NCBI GenBank assembly: GCA_963169105.1
Contig: OY720640.1
Location: 55,863,527-55,927,526 of the forward strand
Origin: Ceriagrion tenellum
Lineage: Eukaryota; Arthropoda; Insecta; Odonata; Coenagrionidae
Length of the DNA stretch: 64,000 nucleotides
Direction: 5' to 3'
Below, piece after piece: positions 10,959 to 22,438 of this stretch; position 1 is the first letter of the stretch; every line of letters starts with the position of its first letter. Position numbers and translations under genes: made by a program. The notes under the pieces were generated by a model. That model saw nothing but the letters and a program-made list of their open reading frames with translations, made no database searches and was not told the origin of the DNA.

Positions 10959-11699
10959 CCCATCGCGGGAGTTTTGCAATGGTACAATTCCTTTTTCAGA
11001 GCTACAATTTCACTTAAGTCATTGGATTTTTCAATACTTGTTAGTGATAATAAATTGTTGATTAACAGTCGAGGGCGGCTGACTTTCTTAAGAGTTTTTT
11101 AGTCTTCAAATGCCTTAAGATGCATCACAAGTTCCTACCGGGGAAAGATTTCTCTTAATTCTTCATCCAATCACTCTATCTCTGAATGGCTTCAAATCCC
11201 GATCGAGGGGGAAAGAGGATGAGCGCAGACTGGAGGCCATCGAAATGTAGGTTTGCAGAAGGCTGTAGAAAATAGGCACGTTTTACAACAGAAACATCTG
11301 CAGAAACCGAGTCCCGGTCAAGGTAAATGATTTTTTCCTCCGGGAAATTTTACAATAAAAGTTGGATTTAACCCTATGTCAACATTTAAGGCAGTCAAAT
11401 AATATTAACACCGGCACAGGCAAAATAGATACCCCCCAGGATTTATCACAGGGATGTTATGGAAGGGCATAGAAGAGAAAATAGAATAGAATAACATTTT
11501 TCCAGGCCAAGTGTGTCCTTTAAGAAGATGTATGATTATACATATATTTAGAGTCAAAAAAATATTACAAAAACAAGATATACAAGATGTATTAATATCA
11601 CGGAATCTGACATAATATTTACCAAACGCAAAATTATAAAAATAAATCAGTTTTTGTGCAGTGTAGCACAATATTTAGTTCACTTGAAGTAATATTTCA
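10959..11699. other. Unassigned stretch
   Basis: AT-rich sequence between two retrotransposon fragments. The minus-strand open frame 11405-11671 is cysteine-rich but has no domain I recognise. Nothing else is supported. Confidence 0.4.
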
Positions 11700-12150
11700 T
11701 GATGTTTCTTTATTAATTTATTTGCATTTTCAAATATTTTTACGCCTTCTTACAATTGAAAACATACTTCGCAAGAGGTGACACGGAAAAACCTAGCGAA
11801 TGCAGTTGTTCAATAGCGCGGTTTATAAAGTTCTTCCACACGGCGTGTTGGACGTTTATTAGTTCTAGTATTGCATTGTACATTCCGGTGTATATATGTT
11901 GGAAGTTCTGTCGTTATTAACTTGTACATGAATGTTGCCTCATTAAGTAAGTGCAGATTTTGTATTTTTAACCATTTGAGTTTTTCAAAATATGACGTCA
12001 CGTGTTCATAATATGTGATGATAAAGATATACCTCACACAGGAGTTCTGAATCCTCTGGAATCCTCTTGTTTGTAAGGTCAGAGTATACCACACGGCAGT
12101 AGTCTGTGTGTGGGAAAACCAGAGTATCCACTAATTTTTGGGGATAGACG
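11700..12150 (-). pseudogene. Jockey-like non-LTR RT C-terminal fragment
   Basis: The minus strand from about 12150 reads LVDTLVFPHTDYCRVVYSDL, then after a frameshift GFQRIQNSCVRYIF, HVTSYFEKLKWLKIQNLHLL and NTRTNKRPTRRVEELYKPRY, followed by weak C-terminal similarity to about 11700. The order LV-P--DYC, LQRIQN-CVR, H----L-WL-I--R and NTR-----P is the established C-terminal layout of jockey-like non-LTR polymerases. It is a different family from the GATGTAG-tailed one. It carries a frameshift near 12085 and a stop after KPRY, so it is a relic. Confidence 0.7.
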
Positions 12151-13514
12151 GACACGGTAATTTTTTCCAACGGAAAACGAAATTAATAACCGACACGGTG
12201 GTCTACAGTTAAATTAAAAACTGCATTAGGGGAGGAGAAAGTTATAAAATTGCGGCCAAAAAGGAAAAAAAAAAACTTTAGAGAGCGGTAAACCAGGAGC
12301 CGACCACCAAGCGGTTTTGCCGTTTGGTCGAGTAGCACATACACACACACGGTCCAAAAAAGTAATGCGAGCACCTTGCAAAACTTTTCCAAACCTTTTT
12401 AATAATTCATTTCCTCGCAAATTATTAATGCTCTCGGTCTTGGCCAGAGTGGTGTGCTTGACTCCTCTAATTGCTCCGCTGAATTTCGAATGCCCGATAC
12501 GGAGCTTTTCCCACGGAATGAAGTAATCACCTCGCTCGCTGGCAGACCGAGACTGTTCCATTATCAATTATCGATCCATCTCGGACGAAAATGTGGGGCG
12601 CAAATTCCCACGATGCTTCCAAACACTTAAACATTTTAACGCTTTAGGGTGAAACCTAAAGCGTGAAAATTTGATCATATATACTTCACGCATCATTGTG
12701 TAAATTCTTTGGGAAGTCTTTGAATACATAATATAAAATCCGCTCACTTGAAGTGGTCCGAATTTGAAGAGTAACGGGAACTGGGACTCATTTTTTTTTA
12801 ACACGAGAGACAGTCCGGAAGTTAGATCATGGATAACACTTGCCATCAGCATGCATATTCATGAGTAGGTGCTCATATGCACACCACAGGCCGGGTCGTG
12901 CAGTAGTTATAGGAAGGTCGGAAGCATTTCCATTGGGATATTTCTGAAAAAAGTTTCCGCATAACAAAGGCGTCTCAAACGCTTCATGTCAAATTATTCT
13001 CCCTCTATTACTTCTATTGTTTTATTTGCTAAGTTTTCTTTTGCCACAATTAATTCTGCCCAGGTTCTTGGACGTCAACGAAACTGAATACAAATTACAT
13101 GTACGAGTAAGAAATAAAAAAAACTATAAAAACTACTAAGGGGGGATATTTCTCAAGTGGAGACCATTGCAAATACTCGGGCGTTTACGCATTTTAACAT
13201 AAAATCGATAGCGGGGACTAAACATTGATGAAGACGCGGGAAGAGCCAATGAATCTCTGGATTGGTTGATGACAGATATCTTTTGTAGTATTAAGGTGGT
13301 TCTGGCCTTAAGGGTTACTTATTCCAAATTATCGGTAAACTTGAATATCGCATCTTTGAAGGGACGGACAAAGAGAAGACTTAAAGAAAGACTTAGAGGT
13401 AAACGAATCGCCGTAACAGCCTATCATGTCAACCATCCGTGGAGCTCCATATACAACAACCGAAAAAGTAACGGGCACGTTCTAAAATCACATCAAACGA
13501 GGTCATCAGCATTG
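12151..13514. other. Unassigned stretch
   Basis: Contains a short (CA)n run at about 12340-12350. Overlapping open frames on both strands between 12183 and 12567 show no motif. No gene or transposon end supported. Confidence 0.4.
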
Positions 13515-14205
13515 GTCGTTCAATCCTAAGATGGGTTGACTGCAGCCCTCCACCCTTCCCTCTCTAATGTTAGTTCCTTTACCTCCTGGTATCTCCTCCT
13601 GTGTACTCTCCTCTTTATTTGTTCTATGAACTTATTCCTAGGCCTTCCTCTGGGGACTTTTAATTGTTATTTTACCTTTAATTTTATTCTTCACAAACCC
13701 ATTATGTCTCAGGTTATATCCATTCTATCTGGTTCTTCTTTTCTGTATGGTGTTCCATGCGGTCTTTTCCTCTACTACTCTTCCGTACACTTCATCATTT
13801 CTTATCTTGTCCGTCCCATTAATCTTCAGCATCGTCCTCCAGTACCAGATTTCGAAGGCTTCTAGTCTTTTCCGGTCAGCTTTTTCAATGTTCCGATCCA
13901 CAGAGAGCCATCCTCCACACGAATGGTTTCACATACTGTTTCCTGGTTTGTAGTCCTATCTTCTTTGAGCGCAGCAGTTGTCTTTATCCCATGAACGCCT
14001 TCTAAGCTTGTGCTATTCCCCGCTTTATGTCCGCAGTATTACTTCCGTGATGGTACATCCGAGACAGATGAAGAAATCCAATTGCTCTAATTTTCTCTCC
14101 TCTCAGGGTGACTTCTGCACTTGGCTTCTTCCTTCCGAATACTAGGCTTTTAGTCCTCGTCTTCATGTTGTAATCTAATGAGGTACTCGAGTATTCTTGC
14201 TTTTC
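13515..14205 (-). pseudogene. Non-LTR reverse transcriptase C-terminal region, antisense
   Basis: Reading the minus strand from 14205 to 13515 gives, over shifting frames, VTLRGEKIRAIGFLHL, TADIKRGIAQA, LLRSKKIGLQTRKQYVKPFV, MALCGSEH, AFEIWYWRTMLKINGTDKIR and finally GRPRNKFIEQIKRRVHRRRY with QEVKELTLEREGWRAAVNPS and a stop. This matches the polymerase-thumb and tail region of the LINE type often annotated in arthropods as endonuclease-reverse transcriptase (YLGS, RRIAQAK-AF, KTFVWS-ALYG-ETW, AFE-W-WRR-LKI). Many stops and at least two frameshifts make it non-functional. The plus-strand open frames at 13536-13953 are its antisense shadows. Confidence 0.8.
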
Positions 14206-14763
14206 GAGTTTACATCATAAAGGCCAACACGTGTTCACACTCGAGACCAGACCTCGATAGAAAAACCACCCCTCAATCGATGCATGCGTCGATTTATTAT
14301 AACGCGTAGACGCACAAACTAGGAGGGAATACTGCAAACCCCAAACTCACACGGGTAAAATTTCATGGTGATTGGAGAGATTTTTACCACGTTTTTATTA
14401 AGTTCTTGTTTGTTTGTTTGTCCTTCCGGGCAAAATCTTGCAAGTCAAATTTAACCCACTTCCCGATTAGCTATCGACTTAATGTTTTCAGCACAGATCA
14501 GATACAGATGAAAATGCATTCTTACGCTATATCTAGCTCTTAAGAGGCAATATGAGCCGCTATTTTCGACAATTTACATTTGTATTAATCGCTCAGCTGT
14601 TTGATTTGACAGCCATTTCCTCGCGTTGCGAGGTGGCCCAGGGAAAGGAACTGGCCCCCCTACCCTGAATGTATGAAACTCACACGCCTTTGGCTTAGTC
14701 TGAGGTGAGCTCTACTCTCACCTACCCCAAACCAACCTTCGGGTTGAAGCACGGAGTGAGTGA
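14206..14763. other. Unassigned stretch with a repeated word
   Basis: A word of about 45 bases around 14382-14428 (ATTTTTACCACGTTTTTATT and a GTTT repeat, then GTCCTTCC) recurs in similar form at 14771-14818, a period of about 389. This may mark a diverged local duplication. No gene seen. Confidence 0.4.
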
Positions 14764-15150
14764 GTGAGCCATTTTACCTTGTTTTTATTAAGCCGCTTTC
14801 TTGTTTTTTTGTCCTTCCGACTTGCCACCCGACAAAAAGATCGCGAGCGGAAGGCGTCTGCTGCTCGAAATCGAAATGAAAGCGATCAAATTTCTCACCT
14901 TGCTGAAGATCGAAAGCGAAAGTTCTTAGCTCGAGTGAATGAGTATCCAGATGCCTATGTTTCGCGCCTTGCCTCTCAGCGAGAATACGCTGCAATAATC
15001 CTTTGTACAAGGACTTGACCATCAACAACTTTGCGCGCATGGACGAAGCGGATATCGTCCGCTACATTCCTCCGGAAACACCGGAGCAGCCGCAACGAAA
15101 AGAAGCTGCAGAAATAAGGAAAGTGATAATAATATACTGCATATAGGACA
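14764..15150 (+). pseudogene. Arg/Glu-rich repeat fragment, possibly from a Helitron-type ORF
   Basis: The frame 14764-15018 encodes a charged segment with spaced repeats such as RQKDRERKASAARNRNES, LAEDRKRKFLARVNEYPD and RLASQREYAA. Spaced R-E-R, RL--QRE blocks of this style are known from the region ahead of the helicase in arthropod Helitron ORFs. A second frame further on reads LTINNFARMDEADIVRYIPP. Neither a Rep nor a helicase motif is visible, and no Helitron ends were found, so this is a tentative reading. A simple charged open frame of unknown origin is equally possible. Confidence 0.3.
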
Positions 15151-15232
15151 GCAGGACAAGATAAGTTGGCAAGATGAAGAGTTGAATTTCTAATTAGGGG
15201 TTGTATACAAGCTCAGAGCTTCCTCTGCAAAC

Positions 15233-15520
15233 ACGTTTTTATTTAAACTAAAAAGAAGAAAATAAGCCACCCTGCCTTGGCCCAAGGTCCCACGATTAAA
15301 TTTTACAGATAAAAGACTACACGTCCAAAACCAAAAACGTGGTGCGCATCAATTTCAATATTTATTTACAGAGAAAGAGTTTGATTCAAGATATTGAAAT
15401 TGATGCGCACCACGCTTTTGGTTTCGAACATGTAGTCTTTTATCTGTAAAATTTAATCGTGGGACCTGAGGCCAAGGCAGGGTGGTTTATTTCCTTCTTT
15501 TTAGTTTAAATTAAAACGTG
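15233..15520. mobile_element. Fold-back element: two 130-bp inverted arms
   Basis: Positions 15233-15361 and 15391-15520 are inverted copies of each other with few differences, separated by a 29-base loop. Both arms carry ACGTTTT ends, the A/T-rich TTTAAACTAAAAAGAAG block, GCCACCCTGCCTTGG, GGTCCCACGATTAAATTTTA and GATGCGCACCAC near the centre. Most mismatches are single bases, so the structure is young relative to its surroundings. There is no coding capacity. It behaves like a snap-back MITE, but I could not identify a target duplication, so the class is open. Confidence 0.8.
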
Positions 15521-16392
15521 GTTTTTTAGATTCATTTTTTAATTTATTGTTTTTGTCCACAAACAGGTTTTCGTAAAATTTTGCATACGTGTTTTCTTAT
15601 TGGTGATATCTACAGTTGAGGGAGAAAAAGTTGCATTTTACCCATTGGGTTCAATGGCAATTCCATGCAATTCTAAAATGTAAAATTAAGGTACATTAGG
15701 TAAATATCGTAATAACTGGATTACATAGGTACGGATTTTTTTCAAAACTCGAAATAACACATTATTAATATTATAATGGCTTGTAACGGGTATGAATAGT
15801 GGATGTCTTCCGATGGAATATTGTACATTGGGGCGTAGGGTGTTTGGTTGGAAGCCGTTGGAGTGGATTTGTCGGTTGGCGGCTCTGCAATACGAGGAAG
15901 GTTTGACTGAGGTGAGATTTTTGAGATTCGGATATGGAGTGGTAGAGGAGAAAGGGGGGGAAGCACTAAAAATGAGGTACAGGAGGTTATGCTTGGAGGA
16001 GGGGAAGTCTCTGTTCATCCATAGTGGGAAGCAGACGCGGAGTCTCGAGTAGAATTCATATTCAAATATTAGAAGAAGTTTGTTTTAACGATAGTGGTCA
16101 GGAGTGCGGGGAGTTTTCTGCCGGAGCTGAAAAAGCCAAAGGAGTTTGTCACCAGCCGTGGACGATAACTCACCGCGGTTTTGTTCTGGCACCGGAGGGA
16201 AAACGAGGATCAGAACTGTTGCTGAAAACTGTTTTGCAAGCAGGGAAGATTTGTGTGATTAATAATTTGTTTAAATATGTCATCTAAAGAGTGATTCATA
16301 TGGTTGATTTATGTAAATGTTACATGTTATAGATTTTGTTATAACAACTTATGTCAGTAATTACCAAGGCATAATATATTACATGTAAAAGA
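15521..16392. other. Unassigned stretch
   Basis: Overlapping open frames on both strands occur at 15686-16052 and one at 16024-16287. The minus-strand one (15686-16018) has YSIGRHPLFIPVTSHYN and LLRYLPNVP, which weakly resemble the tail of some non-LTR polymerases, but not enough to call. Confidence 0.35.
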
Positions 16393-16420
16393 AATATATA
16401 TATATATATATATATATATA
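16393..16420. repeat. (TA)n microsatellite
   Basis: About 28 bases of uninterrupted alternating A and T, preceded by AAAAGAAA and followed by GCAATCGG. A simple repeat, probably length-variable. Confidence 0.95.
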
Positions 16421-19400
16421 GCAATCGGTAACTATTAATATCTTGGCGTCCATAGCGGGGAGATTTTAGAAAAGAAAATAAATAATATTACTTTTAAAAA
16501 TTAAGTGAGGATTATTTTATGTATATATGTTACAGGCTGATAACAAATATCCATTCATGTTAAGGTGAGTTAAGAGAGAAAACAAATATCAAGGTGAGTT
16601 GAGTTCAACAAACTAAAAAATTCATCAAAATAAAATTTTTACGAAAACTTGTAAATTTTTAAAAGCTTAAGTCATGAAACAAGCAAAATGTAAAGGGTTA
16701 AATAGTAATACGTAAATCTAGTACAATTTCCATCTCTGCAGGTATGAGTTCCACCGCTTCAGCACATGTCCTTAAGGTAGTTAGAGCAAAATATCTTATT
16801 ACCTAGAAATCAAAGAATTTGGTCTCATTTAAAGAAAAATATCTCACTCTTCTTATGACACCAAATATTCAACCCCTTACCACATTACTTTCGGAGTAAC
16901 ATGCCAAAAAATACCAACCCTTTTACATGGGAAATGGGACGTGTATGCACTCCAGAGAGACACTATTGACAAAATGAGGAATTCCTAACACTTAGATGTC
17001 GTAAAAAAACGTGTAGTTAGTATGTTTTCTCCACTATTTTTTTTATTTAATCATATTGTCACCGCAATAAGTTCTTGGGTATCGCAAAAAAACCTTCCGT
17101 TTTGAAGGAGTTTCAAACGCACTGCTCGAAAAAAATTAATTAAATCGATGCTGATGACTTATGCTGATATTCTTATTTAATTACTTACCATTTCTATCAA
17201 ATAAAACTATATTATTGCACCATTAATAATGCAATACTTAATTCGTGTACAGCTGGTGAAATTAAAACGTATAATTAGAATATGGTCGCTATAATGACTA
17301 GGGAATTATCTCCCTCAGACTACCTTAAATAAAATATAGTCCGAGAATTTTACGACTTGCTTGAAAAATTATTCAAATGTGCATTCAATTACCGATGATT
17401 ACTGCGCCAGGGAGGGACACCTTAAAAAGGCGAAACTTCAAATGAATTAGAACCTTACAGCATTGCTCGGACACTTAGGAATGGTTGCGTAATAAATATA
17501 GAAATAAAGTTGAGTGTTGGATGGTGAAAATTCGATGGAGCAAGATCTAGCGTGACAACCCTGATGGAAAATTCTGTACGCTTCGTTAAAATACTATTTT
17601 TAAAGAATTCCTCAGGAACTACTGAAGACTTACCTCAAAGCATTGAGACACATTTTTGAGGAATTCCCTAGAATCAGAATTCCTTTTAGAACAAAGAAAC
17701 GGAATCCCCTAGCGCATTCCGTAGACTTCTTCGAATATTCCCTAAAAGTCATTTATCATATTCAGCAGAGATTCTTTAAAAAGTTCTATAAACTTGCTCT
17801 AGTATCACGCCTTTGGGTTTATTCAGTTACTTCATTTTTACCCATCAGTAGCGAGTTCAACACAGGAAATCCTCGATAAGACGTTATCAACTGATTATGG
17901 GGAGTTCGATCTTCAAGATTTTGAGAAAATTATCAAGCACAAAAAATATGCTTTCAAGGTCAATCGCATGCTATACAACCACTCGGTACAATACAATCGA
18001 AAATTATCTCAATCGGACACTACTTGACGACTAGATATCTCCCAATCGCGAATACATGCGATTAAATTAGTACTTTCGCACGCGACGATTATCATAGCGT
18101 TTTGAGAACGGAACCCCATTACTGTTTTCTTCAGCTCATTCGAAAGACAGGAAACTCACCCAGGAAAAACCGAAAAGTTATCGCGGATTGCTAAAGACTT
18201 CCGACATTCTGACGAAACGTCTTCAATGGAACATGAAAAAGGCGGTCATATTTCGCACAAATCCTTAGAAAGGAAACGGTTACATAAAAAGCACGATCAT
18301 TTTCATTGGATTCCTCATGTTTAACAGAACATTGTTCACGGAAGTTTGGGAGAATGGTATGATGTTTTAAAAATAGCTTAATGAGATTAATGACCTTTTC
18401 CTGAAATGGGTACATTTAACCGTCCTTGGCTGAGATATGGCATGAATGCAAATATAACCGTAATATTATCTACAATTTGCAAGCTATACACGCCGATAAA
18501 ATATGAAGACCAAAGATGGCTAAATAATTCCCGAATAAAAATTTTACCATCTCACAAAAAGTCGAAAATAACGGGTAAAAATCATTTAATGGGTTAAAAC
18601 TTTTCAACGCGCAAATTAGCACGGACAGTGAAGCAGCACCCGATGTAAGCAAAGTAAAAAGTCTGTGGAAGCAAGTGAAGGCGGAAATATTCATTTAACT
18701 ATAAGAGCATGAGCTCAGTTCTACAAATGTCCAACGTTCTCTAGTCCAATGCGGATCTTTTAATTTTTAATTAAAATTTCAATCAAAGGAAATACATTTT
18801 AAGTGATCATGACAAAATAAAGTGTGTTTCAAATACACGCAGAAAATTACACTATGATTGTTGTAGTTAATGCTACTCTCTCCTAGACGAGAGGATCACT
18901 AAAGTAGATGATGGGTTGTCTAGTTTAAAAATCAGGAAATGGAGGACGTAATTGGTATCAAATTTTATTCATATATATTATCACGAAACTTCAATGATAT
19001 ATTTTCACACGGAAAACTTGAAAACGGTAATATATACGTGTTGAAAACGAATTATATAACAAAAACATTGAAAATTACGGTTAATATTCCATACGGTTAA
19101 TATCCGTAAGTATAGGTACTAATAACAATACTTCAAAAACATCCATGGCCGATAAATACAACTGGCAATTCCATTCCTGCAGTTATTTCCTTCGCGAAAC
19201 CATTATATTGAATTGAATTTACGAGTGAAGTTGTCCCCACCACAAAATAGGCGTAACCAAAATGGCGAACATTCAATCTTTTAAATTATAAAGTCCAAAT
19301 AAATGACCGCGAATTGAAATTTTTTATATCTTAAATGGATGAGTTAAAGTCGAGTTCTTACCTTATTTCTTTTTTACACTGTTTTTCTTGAATTGAATTT

Positions 19401-19439
19401 ACGCGTCAAATGGTCCCAACCAGCAGAGCATCTCAATCC
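16421..19439. other. Unassigned AT-rich stretch
   Basis: About 3 kb without a gene, RNA or terminal-repeat structure I can support. Open frames of 60-78 codons (17643-17879, 18191-18415, 18406-18694) lack motifs and overlap in antisense. Confidence 0.4.
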
Positions 19440-19760
19440 AATTACTTAACATCCTTTCCCAAATTTTTGTTTTCCACTCATCATTTTTCCACTCATCATC
19501 AGATTATCTCCCCTTATCTGTTCATACACCCCATCCACCTCTTCCACCCTATGATTGCTTGTAGGCATGTACGCCTGGACTAAGACAAATTGCAAGGCGT
19601 GCTTTTATTTCTACCACTAGTATCCTGTTGCTCACCTGTTCAGTATTTGCTACCCTCATTCCCAATTTCGTGTTCAATTCTGTAGCTACTGTAGTATGTG
19701 AACTCTCTACCCCACCACAGGGGTCTCTGGGCAAGGAAAGCATATAAATAAAAGCCAATT
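19440..19760 (-). pseudogene. Possible antisense non-LTR endonuclease fragment
   Basis: The minus strand reads MAFIYMLSLPRDPCGG, TELNTKLGMRVANTEQVSNR and ILVVEIKARLAICLSPGVHA, then GGRGGW, a stop, and TDKGR. The segment VSNRILVVEIKAR--I-L---VHAY resembles the part of the LINE endonuclease where the family shows R----+++KA-P-NI-I-QVY-PTS. The motif is degenerate, stops follow, and the key catalytic residues are not in this part. I hold it as likely but unproven LINE material. Confidence 0.4.
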
Positions 19761-20179
19761 TTCCAGAAACTCACTCTTTCGTCATCAAAGCGGGCGGGTA
19801 CATCTCATTCAAAACCTCTTAGAAGTCGCTCAGGTGCCGATTTTGTAACTGGAATGATCTCAATTCACATAACCACACCTCAACGATCTCCATGGCCCTT
19901 AAAATTCCTCCGGCCATTCAAATGTCAAATGAAAAAAGTTAACCGCACATTCGACATGAAGGTGAAAATCAAAACCTTGACCTCGAAGCTATCGAGCGAT
20001 CATGTTCGTCATTCATGAGCCCCAACCGACATTAGTAGGAGCTTTCTATTTAAAAAAAAAAAACGTTTTTGTCGGAGACGGTAAGAAGATATTGGAGCTG
20101 AAAGCAAGAAATTAAATGTTGTTACCAGAAACCAAGATGTAATGAGTATGTGATTATGAAAGCAAAATTTTCAAATCTT
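19761..20179. other. Unassigned stretch
   Basis: No recognised coding, RNA or transposon terminus. Contains an A-run at about 20051-20063. Confidence 0.4.
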
Positions 20180-20560
20180 CATCTACATACTACCCTGCGA
20201 GCCACCGCATGAGTGTGTGGCACAGGTTGTTAGGACACCAGCCGTGTAAATATTAATAGCATAAAGTTTTTGGAGGTGAAATGGTTACGTGTATTATGGG
20301 AATGTATTTGGTGGAGCTCAGTTTTTTTGTGGTCGCTTATTGTGCACGGAAAAAAAGAGTTTGGCAGTTTCTGTTCGGCAGTGTATCTCTCTCATTTTAT
20401 CACTTCTGTCAGACCTAGAGATTGGTAAGGCGTCATAATGATATTTTCTGTGTCGATCTAAAACATACCAGTTCATAATTTCTCCAGCAAACTAAGCCTA
20501 GCGTGCTCTATTTTGAGCCCAATAGTACATATTACTCCCGAGTCCTAAGATGTTTTACAC
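20180..20560 (-). pseudogene. Non-LTR retrotransposon 3' end (GATGTAG family), antisense
   Basis: On the minus strand this copy runs from ALRLSLLEKL-like sequence through DTENIIM, a mutated SRSDRSDK-like block and SFFPCTISDH, to the 3' end GGTGGCTCGCAGGGTAGTAT followed by GTAGATG at 20180. The blocks correspond one-to-one to the copies at 10.6-10.96 kb and 47.9-48.15 kb. In-frame stops are frequent. It is a short 5'-truncated insertion in the opposite orientation. Confidence 0.75.
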
Positions 20561-21240
20561 ATTTTTAGGAGCATTACCCTCCCCATTGCTTGCTTTGCTG
20601 TTCTCCCAACTCTTATCTAACCTCTTAAAGCTAAAACTTTGTTTGATTTCATTGATATTTCCTAGAGCTATTCAGAACAATGAGGGCAAAAAATGAAACA
20701 TATTATATCCCACCTTACTTGGTATACAAACACTATTTTAATTGGATTACAATTATTAACGGTTGCGAAATTTCTTTCACGCTTCCCCATAACCCTTCCC
20801 GGCTCTATGTGAGACACCAGCTCAACACTGAAATTAACGCGTAGATGCGTTTCCCATTGGCTAAATCCACCTACATTACTGTAAAATTGTAAAGAGAAAC
20901 CAGGAATATTCTAGCGCGCACTAAAATATCATTGTCAATACATTCTAACAGTCATCTTGTAATGCAATTTAGGCACCATAAAATATATTTTTTTTCTAAT
21001 TATAAAAGTTCCTCTGTTAATGAAGTTCAAGTCGGAAAATTAAGTACGAATAGCGCTTCGGTCGACCTCTCTCGCCTGTAAAATAATAATGTATTGGTCC
21101 AATTATCTACATATGTTTCCGCAATTTCGTTTTTGAGCACATAAGGCATGTTTCCGTATTTGCAATACTTTTTCAAAATAAACACCAAATAGGTGTAATT
21201 TAGTATTTGTTTAGACTGACTTAGTCACTGTGGAACCTCT
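20561..21240. other. Unassigned AT-rich stretch
   Basis: No gene or element boundary recognised between the LINE fragment and the TTAA element. Confidence 0.4.
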
Positions 21241-21244
21241 TTAA

Positions 21245-22427
21245 GGGGGGACCCCACCCTGACCGTTTTGAAAAAGATTTTTTTTTTCTTTTTGCATAAA
21301 TCAATTCCTTATAGTGTATAGTATTGTCCTTAAAAAGGGTTTATTGATATTTGAAGTAATTACAAAGATACAAGAAAAATTGTGGAGGCCGGTAATCGTG
21401 CAATTTGCTCATTTTTCAAATGAACAAATTTCTCATTTCCAATGAATTTTCAAAATTCATTGGAACGATGTGAAGGTTTCACGCAGAATAACAATGAAAG
21501 TTTAAACTCTGTTTTATGGCCCATCGCTCGGAAAACGCAATTTTGCGGAATGCACACAGTTGATTTTGACGCCGCCACAGCGGCAAGTCTCTTCAATGAC
21601 GGCTATTCCAGCTTGTAATTAATGATGCAGCTGATGAATATCCAAATCGGACCGAACGCTCACAACTTGTGCACCAAACTAGATGACAAGCGCATCGCAA
21701 AGGCTGAGGTCAAAACGTACGCCAGCAGCAAAGAAGCTCGACAACCCCTTCTGGCGGCCAAGGAGTCAAGGGAAGAAGATTTCCGACATTCGGAAGGATA
21801 TGTGTACGGACCAGGAATAGCTGACTAGAGGATAAGTTGAATTAAATTGAAGTAATAATATAAAAAACAGTACCGAAAACTTTTAACGCGTTTTTCTCGA
21901 AACCACATCTTTCAAACTGAGTGCCACTTTTTCTCGGGAACCAATCGATAAAATCTCTTCAATCATTTTCCACAATGCGTTAAAATGTTTTCTCTATCGC
22001 GGAGCGTAGGATTTTTTTTATAGTTCAATTTTGAGATTTTTTATAAACAATTTTGTAGCACATTTTTTCACGAAAATACGATTTTTTTTTAAGGTGCCGC
22101 CTTTTTTGTAATTTTTTGAATTTTCAAAAAACCCTATGCTACGTGATAGCCAGTCTAATATTGCAAAAGGAAATCTAAAAGATTTTTTCTATCTTGTTCC
22201 AGGACTGATGACGCCGGGCACTACTGGAGGTGCTTTTTTTGGACATGCCTGACGCCGAAGGATGCCACGGCTCCGAATATTAAACTTTTTTCTTAAAAAA
22301 ATGTAAAATATAGCTAAACATAGATGCAGTCATATAATATAAATCCGAAATGATTTGATTGTTTTTTGACCTTAAAAAAATTCGTGAAAATTGGTGTTTT
22401 TTAGACGCGTTAGGGTGGGGTCCCCCC
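21245..22427 (+). mobile_element. TTAA-flanked DNA transposon, internally degraded (Kolobok-like)
   Basis: The termini GGGGGGACCCCACCCTGAC (left) and GGGGGGACCCCACCCTAAC (right end reversed) are nearly identical inverted repeats. TTAA flanks both sides (21241-21244 and 22428-22431). Inside, 21466-21828 encodes the C-terminal part of a transposase. TTAA target sites are used by piggyBac and by Kolobok superfamilies; the protein type favours the latter. The element is about 1.18 kb and lacks most of a transposase, so it is non-autonomous. The remaining interior (21829-22427) is AT-rich and non-coding. Confidence 0.8.
21466..21828 (+). pseudogene. Mutator-like/Kolobok-type transposase C-terminus with one stop
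   Basis: The frame starting near 21466 reads RCEGFTQNNNESLNSVLW, PIARKTQF, then DFDAATAASLFNDGYSSL, a TAA stop at about 21616, and continues in the same frame as MQLMNIQIGPNAHNLC, KLDDKRIAKAEVKTY, SSKEARQ and YVYGPGIAD with a stop at 21828. The TQN-NESLN--W, FNDG---L, LGI--G, D--RI--AE and KEAR blocks follow the order I know for the C-terminal part of a transposase type widespread in invertebrates and placed with Mutator-like/Kolobok elements. The N-terminal and catalytic regions are absent. It sits inside the TTAA-flanked element above, which supports the assignment. Confidence 0.7.
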
Positions 22428-22438
22428 TTAATATAGAG

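Noticed and set aside
13536..13953. Plus-strand hydrophobic frames that look like membrane proteins
   Set aside because: They are antisense to a LINE polymerase tail; leucine/serine richness follows from the complementary coding strand.
15686..16018. Non-LTR polymerase tail in the minus-strand frame (RHPLFIPVTSHYN, LRYLPNVP)
   Set aside because: Only a loose resemblance; no thumb or RT block upstream and no 3' end signature.
18209..18221. Hammerhead-like word CTGACGAAACGTC
   Set aside because: The two core boxes touch with no helix II between them; CTGANGA is not complete. Not a ribozyme as it stands.
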